A stretch of 64,000 nt of DNA from Linnemannia hyalina (lineage: Eukaryota > Mortierellomycota > Mortierellomycetes > Mortierellales > Mortierellaceae). The first letter of the stretch is position 1; each line of letters opens with the position of its first letter. The translations under genes and the position numbers were made by a program. Below, piece by piece: positions 46,423 through 57,724 of the stretch. The notes beneath the pieces are model-generated. The model did no database searches and was not told the DNA's origin. It saw only the letters and a list, made by a program, of their open reading frames with translations. The stretch is taken from the NCBI GenBank assembly GCA_019671135.1, contig JAHRHY010000015.1:930001-994000 (forward strand). The letters run 5' to 3'.

Positions 46423-47239
46423 CTAGGAGATGATGCAGCATGTGGTCCGACAGTGGCGATTACGATCTTTTACCAGGTACTCGTCCACATCCTTGGCCTG
46501 TGCCTTCGCCTGCTCCAACCTATCTTCCTCCTCTTCATTCTCCGAATCAGTTTCGCTATCGCTGTCAAAGTCCTCCCTGGGTATCCGTATTTGTGCTTCG
46601 CTTCCCCTTCCTTGTATGCCACCATACGACGCTGAGCTACCGCCGCCTTTGCTCCCAGATAACAACGGCTGAGATGATGTGGGGGTGGGGCGAAGTCCTG
46701 CTTCTGAAGATGACAGTGCAGTCTTTTGGGCATTGTTCCAAAGTAGCCATAGCCCTTCATCTGCTTCTTCCTGCCCTGCTTGAATTTCTTCCGCGTCTGG
46801 TTCGTCCATGATTTGGGGTTGTGTTTCTGTCAGGTTTGAAAAAAAGGAGGGTGGTGATGATGGGGGGAGGGGTTAGTAACGGGGTCAATTGACGTTACTT
46901 GGGACAAAATAGACGATTGAAATATTGAATTTGGTACCTGGACGTGGATGCCTTGCAGACTTGTTGAGTGTCCTGTCGTTTCTTTTCTTGATACTTTCCA
47001 GCTTGGCTTCTATACAAATGAACACAGGGAAGGGAAAGGAAGGGAAGGAAAAAAAGGGGCATGTAAGGAAAAAATGTTAATGGGAAATATTCAGGTTACT
47101 CTCTCACTTTTTGAAGAAAGTGATGGTTACCGAGTCGTCCGACATGGAGTTCTGATTCCGTTCGGAGGTTCCATTCAGGTGCCTTTGTAGTTGTTGTGGA
47201 GGAAGTGGGTTCCAGTTCTGGCCATGCAGCGTCCGACAT
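46423..47239 (-). CDS. Small acidic protein with C-terminal CaaX box
   Basis: Exons 47239-47131, 47009-46938, 46826-46423 join in phase to 194 residues. The start MSDAAWPELEPTS lies directly after a long CA repeat leader. A short basic helix (LESIKKRNDRTLNKSARH) is encoded by exon 2. The main exon holds an acidic segment (FDSDSETDSENEEEEDRLEQ) and ends CRTTCCIIS. The last four residues, CIIS, fit a CaaX box favoured by farnesyltransferase, and the preceding Cys could be palmitoylated as in Ras proteins, so membrane attachment is predicted. An internal Met at 46809 also gives an open 128-residue frame, but the two upstream exons have good splice sites and consistent phase. No known family recognised. 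Confidence 0.7.
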
Positions 47240-47248
47240 GCTGTGTGT

Positions 47249-47301
<53 letters not shown>

Positions 47302-47575
47302 AATTGAATGTAAAGAAGCGAATGGAGAGGAAGAAGGATGAAAAGTATAGAGAGTTGCGACTGCTCTGACATTTTAATTGGCTATTTTTACTGCAACGGT
47401 TGGAGGGACGCAAGAGATACATTCATACATACTTTGCAAACACGAGGGAGGATCGACACTTTTTATCGAAAACAGACGAAGGGATAATAATTAAAACGGG
47501 CGTTTGTTTGTTTGTAAAAGTACAAGGAGTGGAAGGAGAGAATGAATGCATGAACATGTAAAGAGAAAGATAAAA
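47240..47575. other. Leader of CaaX gene with TG/CA microsatellite
   Basis: Contains the microsatellite at 47241-47299 and, beyond it, the 3' flank of the methyltransferase gene. No gene. Confidence 0.55.
47241..47299. repeat. (TG)n/(CA)n microsatellite
   Basis: More than 25 TG units with one interruption (GTGG at 47247-47250). On the minus strand it reads as a CA repeat ending 2 nt before the ATG of the CaaX protein gene, so it would be in the 5' UTR. Confidence 0.95.
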
Positions 47576-48559
47576 CTACCGCCAGATATCATCCGAGAAA
47601 GGAGGCTTTTGCGCACAAATAACCTTCATAATAAGCTCCGCATTCTCGGACGCACACTCCATAACCATCAACCCAATCGTTTTCTCAAAGATCCCCTCCT
47701 CCAACCGGTTGATCTCAATAATCTCCTCCCGTAACGACTCCACCATCAACAAGTACGCCCTCATCGCAATGTTACCACGCCGACCCGCCCACTCGCCCAT
47801 CGGGATACCGTACTCGTAACATTCGACATTGATCAATCCGGCTCCCAAAATGGTCGGCATCAGAGCCTCCACCATTTGCATAGGGTTTAATCCAGAACTC
47901 AGCGCCGCCGTCTCGACCCACCGGTTCACTTTCAAGGACTCCACACCTGCACGGACCACCATCCCATTGGACTCTGCCAATTGGATCCATCCTCCTGGTC
48001 GAGTCAACCGGCCTAATTCTGCGAAATGAGGTGTCCATTCCATAAAATGGGTCCTGAACGCACCTAATCGCTGATGGACAAGATCAAATTCTCCTTCCTG
48101 GTCTTTGACATCCCGCAGCTTGAACTTGCAATTGTCCGGAATCCGCTGTGGTAGCCGCGCCACGTTCAGCATCGGGTCCAATGCATACACAATCGTCCTC
48201 GGGTGCTTAATCGCCATATCCTATTCATGCCATGTCACATCAACAAAGGACGTTCATGTAAGTTATCGAGTCCATTGGCACACAATTGAACAAAATCGCA
48301 GAAAGAGACAGAAAAAAGAAAGGTTACCATGGCCCATTCACCAGAGGAGCAGTTGATGTCGATCACCTTGCGGAAGGGCTTTCCGACGGGCGCCATGAGG
48401 TCGAGCTCAAAGGTGATCCGATCCATGTAGAAGGGGCTAAGTGATACAACCAAAGATAAAGAAGAAATGTCAGTCATTTCGCCCACACAAAATTAAGGAG
48501 TCCTTTAGTAAGCATTTTTTAACTATGCACCACACCACACCACACCACACCACACCACA

Positions 48560-48593
<34 letters not shown>

Positions 48594-50032
48594 GACACAC
48601 TGCACACAAAAGGACACAAAGGACAAAAGGGCAAAGCAAGGGCAAGGGAAAGACACAAGAGAATAAAATATGCACAAGAGCAAAAAGTGCAAGTGCTCAA
48701 GACACAAAAGAAAGGTGCTTACCTATCAGGATGGTCGAGGTCGTCAGGAGTAACAGGGATCACCCATCCAGGGATATCCGTGTCCGGGTTGAGGGTCAAG
48801 GCTTTGGCCACATCGTCCAGCCAGCGATAGATGCGTTCACGCTTGTCGGTCTCGCGAGGGTTGGTGGGGTATTGTTTGGCAAGACGCGCAAAGACTTGGT
48901 CCGCCGCCGGTGCCTTGTTCGCCGCCATCATCGGGTTATCGATCAAGGGTCCTGCCTGCGCCAACATATCGGCCGTCTTTGTCAGAGGCATTGACTCCAT
49001 GGCTGTCACATAGAGGTTGCTGCTGTCGGTGTTGTAGTTCAGGGTATTAGTGTTATTATTGTTGAGGGGAGAGGTGTTGCTATTGTTGTTATTGTTGGTA
49101 TAGTTGTTGTAGTCGCTTCGTATCCGACTATCAGCCTTGGATTGTTTAATTGGCTGTTGCTGGAGTTGGAGTGGTGAAGGGTGGTAGCTGTTGGATTGTT
49201 GTTGATGATTCTGTCCTCCTCCATGGAGACCATATCCGTTCTGGAAGGAGGAAGGACGCTGATGGTGAGGAATGTCCATGAGATCCGAAGGCATTTGACT
49301 CCGTTTGCCCTTGCTTTCCTCGTCTCTGTGTCCATTGATGGGTGCAGGCGAGGCCATGGACATGCGTTGCTGCTGCTGCTGGTGTGGTTGGCTGTGGTAC
49401 TGGGAATGCGGTTGATAATTCAGGGACGTCGAGCATTGGTTCTGTGCGGGCGATGGAGAGGCGAGAGCCGAATTTCGGCCTTGCGATTGGCGCATCGAGA
49501 TGGGCGACGCTCGCATTTGTTGGTCGCTCTCCCGCTGCTGTTGGTGCTGGTGCTGATAGCTCATCTCTGGGACTCCTCTGTTCAGTTCCCCCGTTGACAT
49601 GGCCGTGGCTGTGCGGGGCGCCAATCCTGAGCTCCAGAGTCGCTGCGAGTTGGTCTTTATCTCGTTGCTGATGTTGCTGCTGTTGATGAGGTAGTCTGTG
49701 TCTGGGGGAGGACCTGGACCAAGGACGGTGGCTCGTTTGACCCTGGAGCCGTATTGGAGCCGGAGGCTCGAGTCGGACACCTCCTTTTGCTGGTCCAGTC
49801 GACCGGGACTAGAAAGGTTGTTGTGGAAGGCTCCCCCGGGAAGTCCAGGGGCTACAGTCGATCCATGGATAGAGTAGTGTCCACTGTCGTTGGTGATGGG
49901 TTGACTGGAGAAGGCATCGAGGGCGGAAGGGTCATTATTGTGGTTGCTTTTGTTGATATACTTTGAGGCGTGTTTTGCTTGCTTGCGGCTCTGACCAGCG
50001 GGATTGGCTTGGCGAGACTTGGAGTTTCCCAT
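47576..50032 (-). CDS. SAM-dependent methyltransferase with disordered N-terminus and myristoylation signal
   Basis: Exons 50032-48723, 48436-48328, 48220-47576; 687 residues. The start MGNSKSRQ fits the N-myristoylation consensus (Gly2, Ser6, basic following residues). Residues 10-360 are disordered and rich in Gln, Asn, Ser and Pro, with poly-Gln and poly-Asn runs. A helical segment (ADQVFARLAKQYPTNPRETDKRERIYRWL) precedes the methyltransferase fold. Motif I is VIDINCSSGEWAMDMAIKHP, the acidic residue binding SAM ribose is in VYALDPML, and GEFDLVHQRLG, RLTRPGGWIQLAE and the later strands follow in Rossmann order. Substrate unknown; the architecture recalls fungal LaeA/UMTA-like or hypha-associated methyltransferases only at fold level. 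Intron 1 contains CCACA and CA repeats. Confidence 0.82.
48530..48592. repeat. (CCACA)n and (CA)n repeats in methyltransferase intron 1
   Basis: About six CCACA units run into about fourteen CA units. The tract is inside the intron 48437-48722. Confidence 0.9.
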
Positions 50033-52895
50033 GGGCCACCACGTTTGTTGCTGGGGAGGTTGTTGTTTCTGAGAGATGTGAGTTTATGCTAGGCAGGGTT
50101 TAAAAGTGTATTTTCTAGAAAGCAGCACCAACAATCGCTTAAAAGCAAGTTTAAATGAAATAGATAAAACGACTTGGTGTTGTAGGTGTGTGTTGCCGCC
50201 TTTTTTTTGTTGTCGTTGCCGTTGTGTTGTGCTGCTGTAAGCAAGCAAACAGATCCTCTTTTGATTGTCAAGTGTTGGACGTGAAAGAGAGTAAGAGAAA
50301 GAGTGCTGTGGAGTTTGGGGAGAGGAAGAAGGGGTATCGAGTATCTGAAAAAGGGTATGTATAGGGTTTGTAAGAATGAAAAAAAGGAATGCAGGCGTTG
50401 GTCTAGGTGATGTTGAATGAAGGATGGGGGGTTGTGGGTGAGGCGACTGACGGATGGGAAAGGAGAGGAGAAGGAGGTGAAGGAGATGAAGGAAGAGAAG
50501 GACAAAGGAGTGGTGTGTGTGTGTCCAAGGAGGACAAGAAAAGAAGAGGAGGAGGGGTGAGGAAGAGAGAGAGAGAGAGAGAGAGGGAGAGAAAGAGAGG
50601 AGACAGGAGAGTGGAGTGGGAGAAGGGACGAGGGAAGAGAAAAAGAAGGTAAAAAGGGAAAAAAGAAACGAGGAAGGAGAGAGAGAGAGAACCAAATAAA
50701 GGGTATTTGTGCCAATGTATTTCATCTCCTCTCTTCATTTCTCGCTTTCGCAACTAATGTGCGTGTGCGTGTTTGTTTGTTTGTTTGTTTGTTGGCGCAT
50801 GCTCATCGTCGACACACTCCCATGGCAAGGCATGAGAGCGAGAGAATAGTAGAAGGGTGAGCATGGTGTGCGATACTCTACCTTGCTTCTTTCTACAGAG
50901 ACGATGGTATGTCCCATCAGCAGCAGCCACTCTCTAGTCTCTCTTACAACCCTTCGAGGCTGTCCCCCCTCGATTCATTTCAACGGGTCATCAGCACCAG
51001 CAACAGGCAGCAATGCATCTACAAAAACACGCCCGGTTAGCCTAAAAACGAATGGGGTGCCCACCCTCTCCTCCATCCCTCTCCTCAACTCTGTTGAACA
51101 AAATGCTCTGATCCCCTTTTTCTTCTCTCTCTCCATCTCATTCTCTCTCTCTCTCTCCTCTCATTCTCTCTCTCTCTCTCTCCTTCGCCCTCTCTCTCCC
51201 CCAGCAAAGACGGCGATACACAATCATCCAAACCATGATCAAGGAAATCCCAGATCATGGACAAAACTCTGCCTTTTAGTTTTCTGGGCTGCCCTGGGTT
51301 TATCAGCACCCTCCCTTGCGCCAAACCAACCATCAAGCTGCAATGCTACCTTTATCTTTCCCTCCTCCCTTTCAATCGATCCTCTGTCCGTGGGACCCTC
51401 TCAAAGCCCCAAAACAAGGCAGCATGTCGGCTTTTTGGCTAAAACAACTCATCGGACTTTGATATTTCGGTCGTGCCTGCCTTAATTGCTCAGGAACGGC
51501 TTCTGAATGGTGTCCCCTTCCCTCCGCATTTACCCCCCCTCTCCTTTACCCATCCACTCGTTTCTCATCAAAAGAGCTCTTTTTCATTTTTCATTTTTGA
51601 TGATGAAAAAAAAAAAGAAAAAAAAAAAGACCGACAGCCAGCCCAGCCCGCCCCAAGCCTAGCCCAATCTATAGAGCCAGATTGGATATTCATTTATTCA
51701 GGCACCAGACAACCAAACAGGGCTGTTCCGTCGCATGGAAGTCATTCAGGGACTATAGTCTCCCAAACCTTCCTATCCTATCTATTGACCAAAGCGAAAA
51801 AAGCAGTTCACAACCATGAACAAACAAGGCAGAAATGAGAAACCCAAAAAAAAAAAAAAAAGGCAGGATGTTGCCTTGTTTGACAATGGTTGCACAAACA
51901 TCCATCTCACACATGCCTCTTACTGTTCTTGACTCTCCTTATTTTTATTTTTATTTCAAGTTCAAGTAACCTAGCCCCTACTTTTGCCTTTTCCACAAAC
52001 AACTCACCAGATCAAATAAAAAGAAAATAGCCATTGCAATCGACCCCCTTCTCACTTGATCTTCTTTCCTCTTTTTTTTTCTATTCCAGCCGTTCGATCA
52101 CCCCTTTCTTTTCTGTTCTCTTCACTACATCCACACCGTGATCTATCTATCTCACCTGCCTCTCACCTGTCCACTGCCCCTTCACCTTGATGTATTCCAC
52201 CCTCTCTCTCCTTCTGCTTCTCTCCTCTTCTGCCTCTCTCTCCTCTCAGAGTACACACCGTGCATAGTACTCTGCACCCTATTTTCGCCGCGTGGCGCGA
52301 AGGCCTATTTTTGGGGCATCGTTCAGAGCCTTTGTTTTACTTTTGCCCTTCTACAACCTTTTTGGGTGCGTGTCAAGCCATTAGGAGTGAAAGTGAGTCT
52401 CGTCACGTGTACATATCCATCCTATCGAGCAAAAGAACCTATCCTTTGTCGCGCTCTTTTTCTTTTCAACGTCGGCCGTGAGCATGCAATAGAAAAGGAC
52501 AGTAGAAGGCTCCAGTAGAAAAAGAGAAAAAAAAACTATCCAGCAGTTTTTACGAAGAGTATGTCTTTGTTCTCCTTTCAATGCGATAGAACCACAACAA
52601 AAAAGAACATCGGTTTGCTTTGATTGGCATTTCGAGTAACCCGCGAGCGATTCTTTTGATGGTATGCTCGTAGAGATATTACTTTTTCCGATCCAGATGT
52701 CTTCTTCATCCCGAAATTCTTGTTTTCCCATATTTCCATATTTTTATTGCTGACGTTCTTCGCCTTTCCTAAAAGAAAAAAAAAACACATCGTTCCTGAT
52801 TTAGGGCGCCGCTCATCCTCCTATCCAAAATGTCCTGTACAGTGAGAGGTTTCACGAAGAATGGCGATGATGAATCCGCAAAAAAAAAAAGTTGT
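50033..52895. other. 2.9-kb gene-free region
   Basis: No gene supported. 50080-50700 is the purine-rich plus strand (pyrimidine-rich sense leader) of the methyltransferase gene, with GA runs near 50562-50592. 51130-51190 contains CT runs. The overlapping minus-strand frames at 50089-50725 are low-complexity artefacts. A-runs occur at 51605-51632 and 51846-51860. Confidence 0.45.
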
Positions 52896-53610
52896 CTAGG
52901 ATTGGTGTTGGTTGTGAGGTCTAATCTTGCTGTGCCTTGGCTGCAACAACGGGTTCAATTGTGCCAAGTACGTAATCGCCCACCTAAGTGAATTGTTTCA
53001 ATTGTTGTAAAGATAAGAGTTAACAGGTTGAAGATCCTAGGCATGTTCAAAAATTGGTGTTGAAAAGAAGCTGATGTCGTGATTTTTTTTTTGGTTGAGT
53101 GTTGAGTGCTGATCCCAGGAACATTTTTGAATGATAGTCGCAGTGATATTCCCCACACAGCGACAAAAATGTATATCATAAAAGTGTGTCGGGCTGGTCG
53201 TGTCCAGCTTTGCTGCAGAGGTTCCTGTTGGATGAAGACGGTGTCGAGTCGTATATGTTTCCGTGAAGCATGCTTGTATGTTGGGCTTACATCAGGTAGC
53301 ATGAGACAAGGGTCATGATCAGCGCCGTGCGAATGACGCTATTGAAATCAAATAGAAAGCCGTGTCGTGTTAGTTTCGAATGAAAGCAAAGGTCGACAGT
53401 CTGACTGCCGCTATTTTCTCCATGACTTGATAGGAAGGTGACGCCCTTCGTCAGAAGAAGGGAGAGAACGGCGGCATATGTGTATGGTTGTGTGAGAAGA
53501 AAGAGGTAGACCCTTTACGTTTGGTTGGGTCCACGGGGCGCGAAGAGGTAGGACGCGGCGGACAGGGCGACGACGACCGCGAGGACAAAAAAGATTAAAA
53601 GACCTCCCAT
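52896..53610 (-). CDS. VMA9: V-ATPase V0 subunit e
   Basis: Three short exons, 53610-53519, 53338-53291, 52983-52896, join in phase to 75 residues. MGGLLIFFVLAVVVALSAAS and YLFAPRGPNQTVIRTALIM then CYLMWAITYLAQLNPLLQP give two transmembrane helices with the family hallmarks APRGPN and AQLNPL. Subunit e is a small hydrophobic component of the membrane V0 sector of the vacuolar proton pump and assists its assembly. Length matches the yeast protein. Donor and acceptor sequences are canonical. The exons are too short to stand out as open frames. Confidence 0.92.
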
Positions 53611-54066
53611 GGTTGCTTGTGAGATGTTATGTGTCGGGTTGTTGTGAGAGACTGGCGTTAGGGAACAGTGGAGTGGGGGAGTGGAGAGAGTGAAGGAAAG
53701 AGTATGGGGCGTGAATTGGATGAGTAGGAACTGGAGGTCAAAGATGTCAGGAGTGTGAGTGTGAGTGCATGGTCCAAGTCGACAAGATCACCAGGGCGAC
53801 CTGGTCTACTCGTGACTGTCCATGCCACCCCTTCTTGCCTCAGACGTCACGGAAGGTTTTTGACGCCCCTCAATAAAAAAAAGGGCAAAGCATTTTTTTC
53901 ATTCACAACTGATCTCCACAACCGGACATCAGCAACCTTACCCAGGACTTCGGCATTGGACATCACCACAACCCACCCAACACCGCATCATACCACAACG
54001 ACCTACAACACCCAACCACCACCACAACCCTCCAACTACAACAAGACACATACACACACACACAAA
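53611..54066. promoter_or_regulatory. Divergent promoter of V-ATPase e and EIF1AD genes
   Basis: 456 bp between divergent start codons. The segment next to the EIF1AD start (53940-54065) is C/A-rich with CACAC runs. No further gene. Confidence 0.5.
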
Positions 54067-54753
54067 ATGGCACGAAGGAAAGCAGCAACAAGCGATATCC
54101 TCACAGATATCCCTGAACTCGAGGAAGGCCAGCGGTTCGCTCGAGTCTTGGGAACCCGTGGCAAGAACGTCCACGATGTTCAGTTCTCCGACCACCAGGA
54201 ACTCCTTGTCAACCTCCCTCCCAAATTCCGCTCTCTCGTCTGGGTCAAGCGAGGTTAGTTTCGTCGCCGTTGCCTTTTTTTTTTCTTGCAGTGGGGAATC
54301 AGGATCGATAATCATTCCCGAGAAAAATGATATCATGGACTATCGGCACGGAGGGCTCTCTACAGAGGACTATTTCGATCAGCTCCAGGAGAACCTCCCG
54401 TCAATACCTCCTGGGGTCAATCAATCAACACTCTATCTCACTGCCTTATCACCTGCCCACTAACACTCCCATACCCTCAACCTTTCCCTCAATTCCTTAC
54501 CGCCAACAGGAAGCTACGTGATCATCGAGCCAGCAGAAGAAGAGGACAAGACAAAAGTCGGAGGCGACATTGTCGCCATCCTATTCCCAGACCACATCAA
54601 AACTTACAAGCAGAAAGGGATCTGGCCCTTCACCGATCGGCTCCCTCGGTCTATGCACAACGATTCTGATTCTGAGAAGGAGGACGGCGAGGATGATCTG
54701 TTCAGGAATAATAACCGCGTGGTGATCGAGGAGTCTGACAGCGAGAGCGAGTC

Positions 54754-54787
<34 letters not shown>

Positions 54788-54880
54788 TCCGAGTCCGAGG
54801 AAAGTGAAAGTGAGAGTGAGGAAGAGTCAGAGGAAGAGTCAGAGGAGGAAGAGGTGGACGTGAGCAAGGCGAGAAAGTAG
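54067..54880 (+). CDS. EIF1AD-like S1/OB-fold protein
   Basis: Exons 54067-54253 and 54510-54880; 185 residues. Core motifs: RFARVLGTRGKNVHDVQFSD, LPPKFRSLVWVKRGSYVIIE, DIVAILFPDHIKTYKQKGIW. They match EIF1AD, an eIF1A-related OB-fold protein of the nucleus or cytosol whose role relates to 40S maturation and RNA binding. The intron separates VKRG from SYVIIEP, a well-conserved position. The C-terminal third is a Ser/Glu/Asp tail (SDSESESESE-type, about 40 residues) typical of the family and a likely CK2 target. The in-frame sequence upstream of the ATG is open back to 53755 but is non-coding leader in composition. Confidence 0.9.
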
Positions 54881-55230
54881 AGGCAGTTCTGGGGATCAGG
54901 ACATTAGAAAAACGTCTGGCGATGAGAAGAACAGCAGCAACACCCAACCGACAATATACATAGAGCATACTCACTTCAGCAACCACCATCACTCGCATTT
55001 ATTTCATGGCATTCTGTACCTTTTACTCCGCACTTCCATAGACCAGCACAATACACAAATATATATCAGCATCAGAACAATCAAACGTATGTTCTGGAGC
55101 ACTGTTGGATGTTTGGTGGTGTGATTGTACATAGAATGGGGTGAGTGAACTCTTTGGTTCTGCGCTACTTGCTGCTGCTACTGATAAATTGAGAGAGAGA
55201 GAGAGAGAGAGTGTGTGGTGGTGGTGGTTG

Positions 55231-55263
<33 letters not shown>

Positions 55264-55445
55264 AAGGGTGGGATATCTGCGCAAAAGGATAGTTATAACT
55301 GGAGCATTAGATCGACTGCGCTAATCTGCCTTGTTTTTCTTGTTTTTGGATTGGTTCGCCATGGTGGTTGTTTTGTTGGAGCGAGTTGGTGAGTGAATGT
55401 CTCTGTAGTTGGAAGAAGAAGAGCATGCCGATTAGCTCGATCTTG
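54881..55445. other. Convergent 3' region between EIF1AD and CDK1 genes
   Basis: No gene supported. A (GA)n then (TG)n microsatellite occurs at 55191-55260. An AT-rich patch at 55056-55068 is a possible polyadenylation area for EIF1AD. Confidence 0.5.
55191..55260. repeat. (GA)n and (GTGTGT)n microsatellite
   Basis: About eleven GA units are followed after a GGTGG spacer by about thirteen GT units; non-coding. Confidence 0.9.
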
Positions 55446-57227
55446 TTAATAGCCTCGCATGTCCATTCTGTGATGTGCTGGGTGCGCCATCCCTTCAAAG
55501 TAGGGGTGGAGTAAGGCTATCGTTGAGTTTTTGGAAATTGTTCAAAATAATTAATTAGCTACAAATTTCCATTTTCGAAGATGCTTCGCCCAATATGACC
55601 TTTTCCCAATCATTTATGGATCCTCGCGCAGTTTCACTCCCAATTACCTCGCTTGGCTGAGATCCGTCGTGCAGGGTTGTAGTCGATCAGTTGTTCAAGG
55701 AGATCCAGACCTTCATCGTCCAGATTAGGCACCAGTGTCCTCAGATCCTTGCGCTGCCACTTGGGAAACTCGGGGTTCCAGTCCTTAAGACTCGATACTC
55801 CTGGCCACACAGTCTCGTTTGGCGTTCCGAGGATCTTGAAAATCCTGAACATCTCGTCAATCTCCGAATCACCTTATAGGTAGATCGTAAAGGTAGGTAG
55901 TGGTTTATCAGTCAACGTGGACATGAGATCTGAGCAACATTATCAAGTGAGTCACAGTCATCCTTGTGGGTACCTGGGAAGAGGGGCCGCTTAGTGATCA
56001 TTTCAGCAAAGATACAGCCGACACTCCACATATCGACGGCGGTCGAGTAATGACGGGAACCCATCAGGATCTCAGGCGCACGGTACCATAACGTGATAAC
56101 CTCGTGGGTATAAGTCCTGAGAGGAATGCCAAACGCGCGCGCCAATCCGAAATCCGCCAGTTTGAGGTTCCGGTGCTCGTCAATCAACAGGTTTTGAGGC
56201 TTGAGATCGCGATGAAGGATTCGCCTCTGATGACAGAACTCAACCCCCTGAATCAACTGGTGCAAATATTCCTGTTTCCGTTTGAAGCGTTTTACCACAT
56301 ATGCAAGGAAGTAAGATATGAAAGAGTAAATGGTGGTTTTGGTAAGTTCGGGTCACTTGATGTATGCATCGCGATCCGTGTGAGTTTGTCATGCTTTACC
56401 TTGACTTGTTGCAGGGGTAATCCAGTGTTTTGTGCCTTGGTGTGAGCATCCATATATTTCTTCAAGTCCACCTCCAGATACTCAAATACCAAGAACAACT
56501 TGCTCTCCTCATGAACAACATCAAGCAGCCTAGCAAAATAGAGAGTTGATCAAACATTAGATGCATCGTTAGAGACCATTTCGCCGTTGTCAGCCATTTG
56601 GTGGTGTAAAGCGAACAAAGAAAAACGAATGTGTGACAAGGCAGATAAACGTACTGGACGACATGATTGTGTTTGAGCTCCTTCAGTAGCGAGATCTCTC
56701 TTATTGCGGTACTGGGTACACCTAGATGAAATAAGACACCAAAAGAATTAAGGCGGTCAGTTTGGCGTCCCTTATTGTTATTCCTGACTGGTCAACAGCA
56801 GCACTGAAGTGAAGGTCCGAGTGGAGCTGTGTTGAAAACTTGTTGACTTTACCTTCATCCTCATTCTCAAGACGAATCTTCTTCATTGCCACCACCCTTC
56901 CTGTAGTTCTGTGTCTAAGTGACCGAAACGGCATTCACAAATAAAAAGTGAAATCAAGTTAGTCAAGACTTCGCATTCAGCAATGCAAACAATCGTTGAA
57001 GTTAAACGGGTTATATGAATGTACACCTTCTCGCTTAATGTAAGCACGAACAGCAAAAAAAAAGAAGCTACTCACGTTGCTTTATAAACGACACCGTATG
57101 TGCCTTCTCCAATCTTCTCCAGTTTTTGGTAGGGTCCAGTCTCCTTCTCTTCCTCTTCTTTCCTGAGCTCCTCCAGCCTCCGCCTCTCGGCCTCTCGTTT
57201 CTCTCTGGTGTCGGCCTCGGCAGGCAT
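55446..57227 (-). CDS. CDK1: Cyclin-dependent kinase CDK1 (CDC28/Cdc2-type)
   Basis: Seven exons: 57227-57076, 56914-56853, 56721-56655, 56529-56400, 56271-55974, 55872-55648, 55516-55446; 334 residues. Master cell-cycle Ser/Thr kinase. Hallmarks: glycine loop [13 protein letters not shown] with the inhibitory Thr-Tyr, catalytic Lys in [10 protein letters not shown], the cyclin-binding helix exactly [14 protein letters not shown] (split after Gly by an intron), [11 protein letters not shown], the DFG motif [12 protein letters not shown], the activating Thr in [17 protein letters not shown], and [13 protein letters not shown]. An N-terminal charged extension of about 33 residues ([20 protein letters not shown]...) precedes the kinase domain and is absent from most CDK1 proteins. 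The last exon (71 nt) encodes [10 protein letters not shown] and the tail. All junctions are in phase. Confidence 0.94.
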
Positions 57228-57724
57228 TATTGTTGTGAAGTTGGAAGGTTGAAGTAGTGCGGGCAAAAGCAAAGCTGTGTTCTGCTTTGGCGCTGCGTGT
57301 ATGTGTGTAGAAGGCCTAGGAGGACAACTGTTGGTAGGTATATGAAAGATGGTTGTAGGAAGGGGTTGAGTTAATGTGATGGTGAAAGAAGAAAAAAAGA
57401 ATGAAGGGTTGTATGAAGTAGGGTGTTGTCTGTAGACAAAGCGCCCTGGACACATCTGTTTTCATTTGTGTGAAAAAAAGGCAGTCTCTCCCACTTCTTA
57501 ATGAAACAGACGCGACTGGCCAACAATTTTGCCACCATCTTTGATCGTACATTAGACTCAACAAACGTCCTCGCACTGTCATGATTCAAATACTTCTTCT
57601 CTTTCATACTCCTTCCCTGCTGTCCCACACATTCGCATGAATAATAGTTCTTCGGATGATATGAAGTGTAAGTGTATTCCTTTCTATGAAAAAATGAAAA
57701 TGAAAAGCAAAAGCATAAAACAAT
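57228..57724. other. CDK1 promoter and OPI3 3' flank
   Basis: No gene. 57230-57420 is the sense-strand leader of CDK1, C/T-rich in part. No convincing MCB or SCB box was recognised by eye. Confidence 0.45.

Noticed and set aside
48530..48592. CCACA and CA repeats considered as a CRISPR-like or telomeric array
   Set aside because: Pure tandem microsatellite without spacers, located in an intron; CRISPR arrays are not expected in a fungal nuclear genome.
50089..50725. Overlapping 200-codon minus-strand frames before the methyltransferase
   Set aside because: They are Ser/Phe/Leu/Pro low-complexity products of a pyrimidine-rich leader.
53755..54066. In-frame extension upstream of the EIF1AD Met
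   Set aside because: Thr/Pro/His-rich leader composition and the family N-terminus support the Met at 54067.
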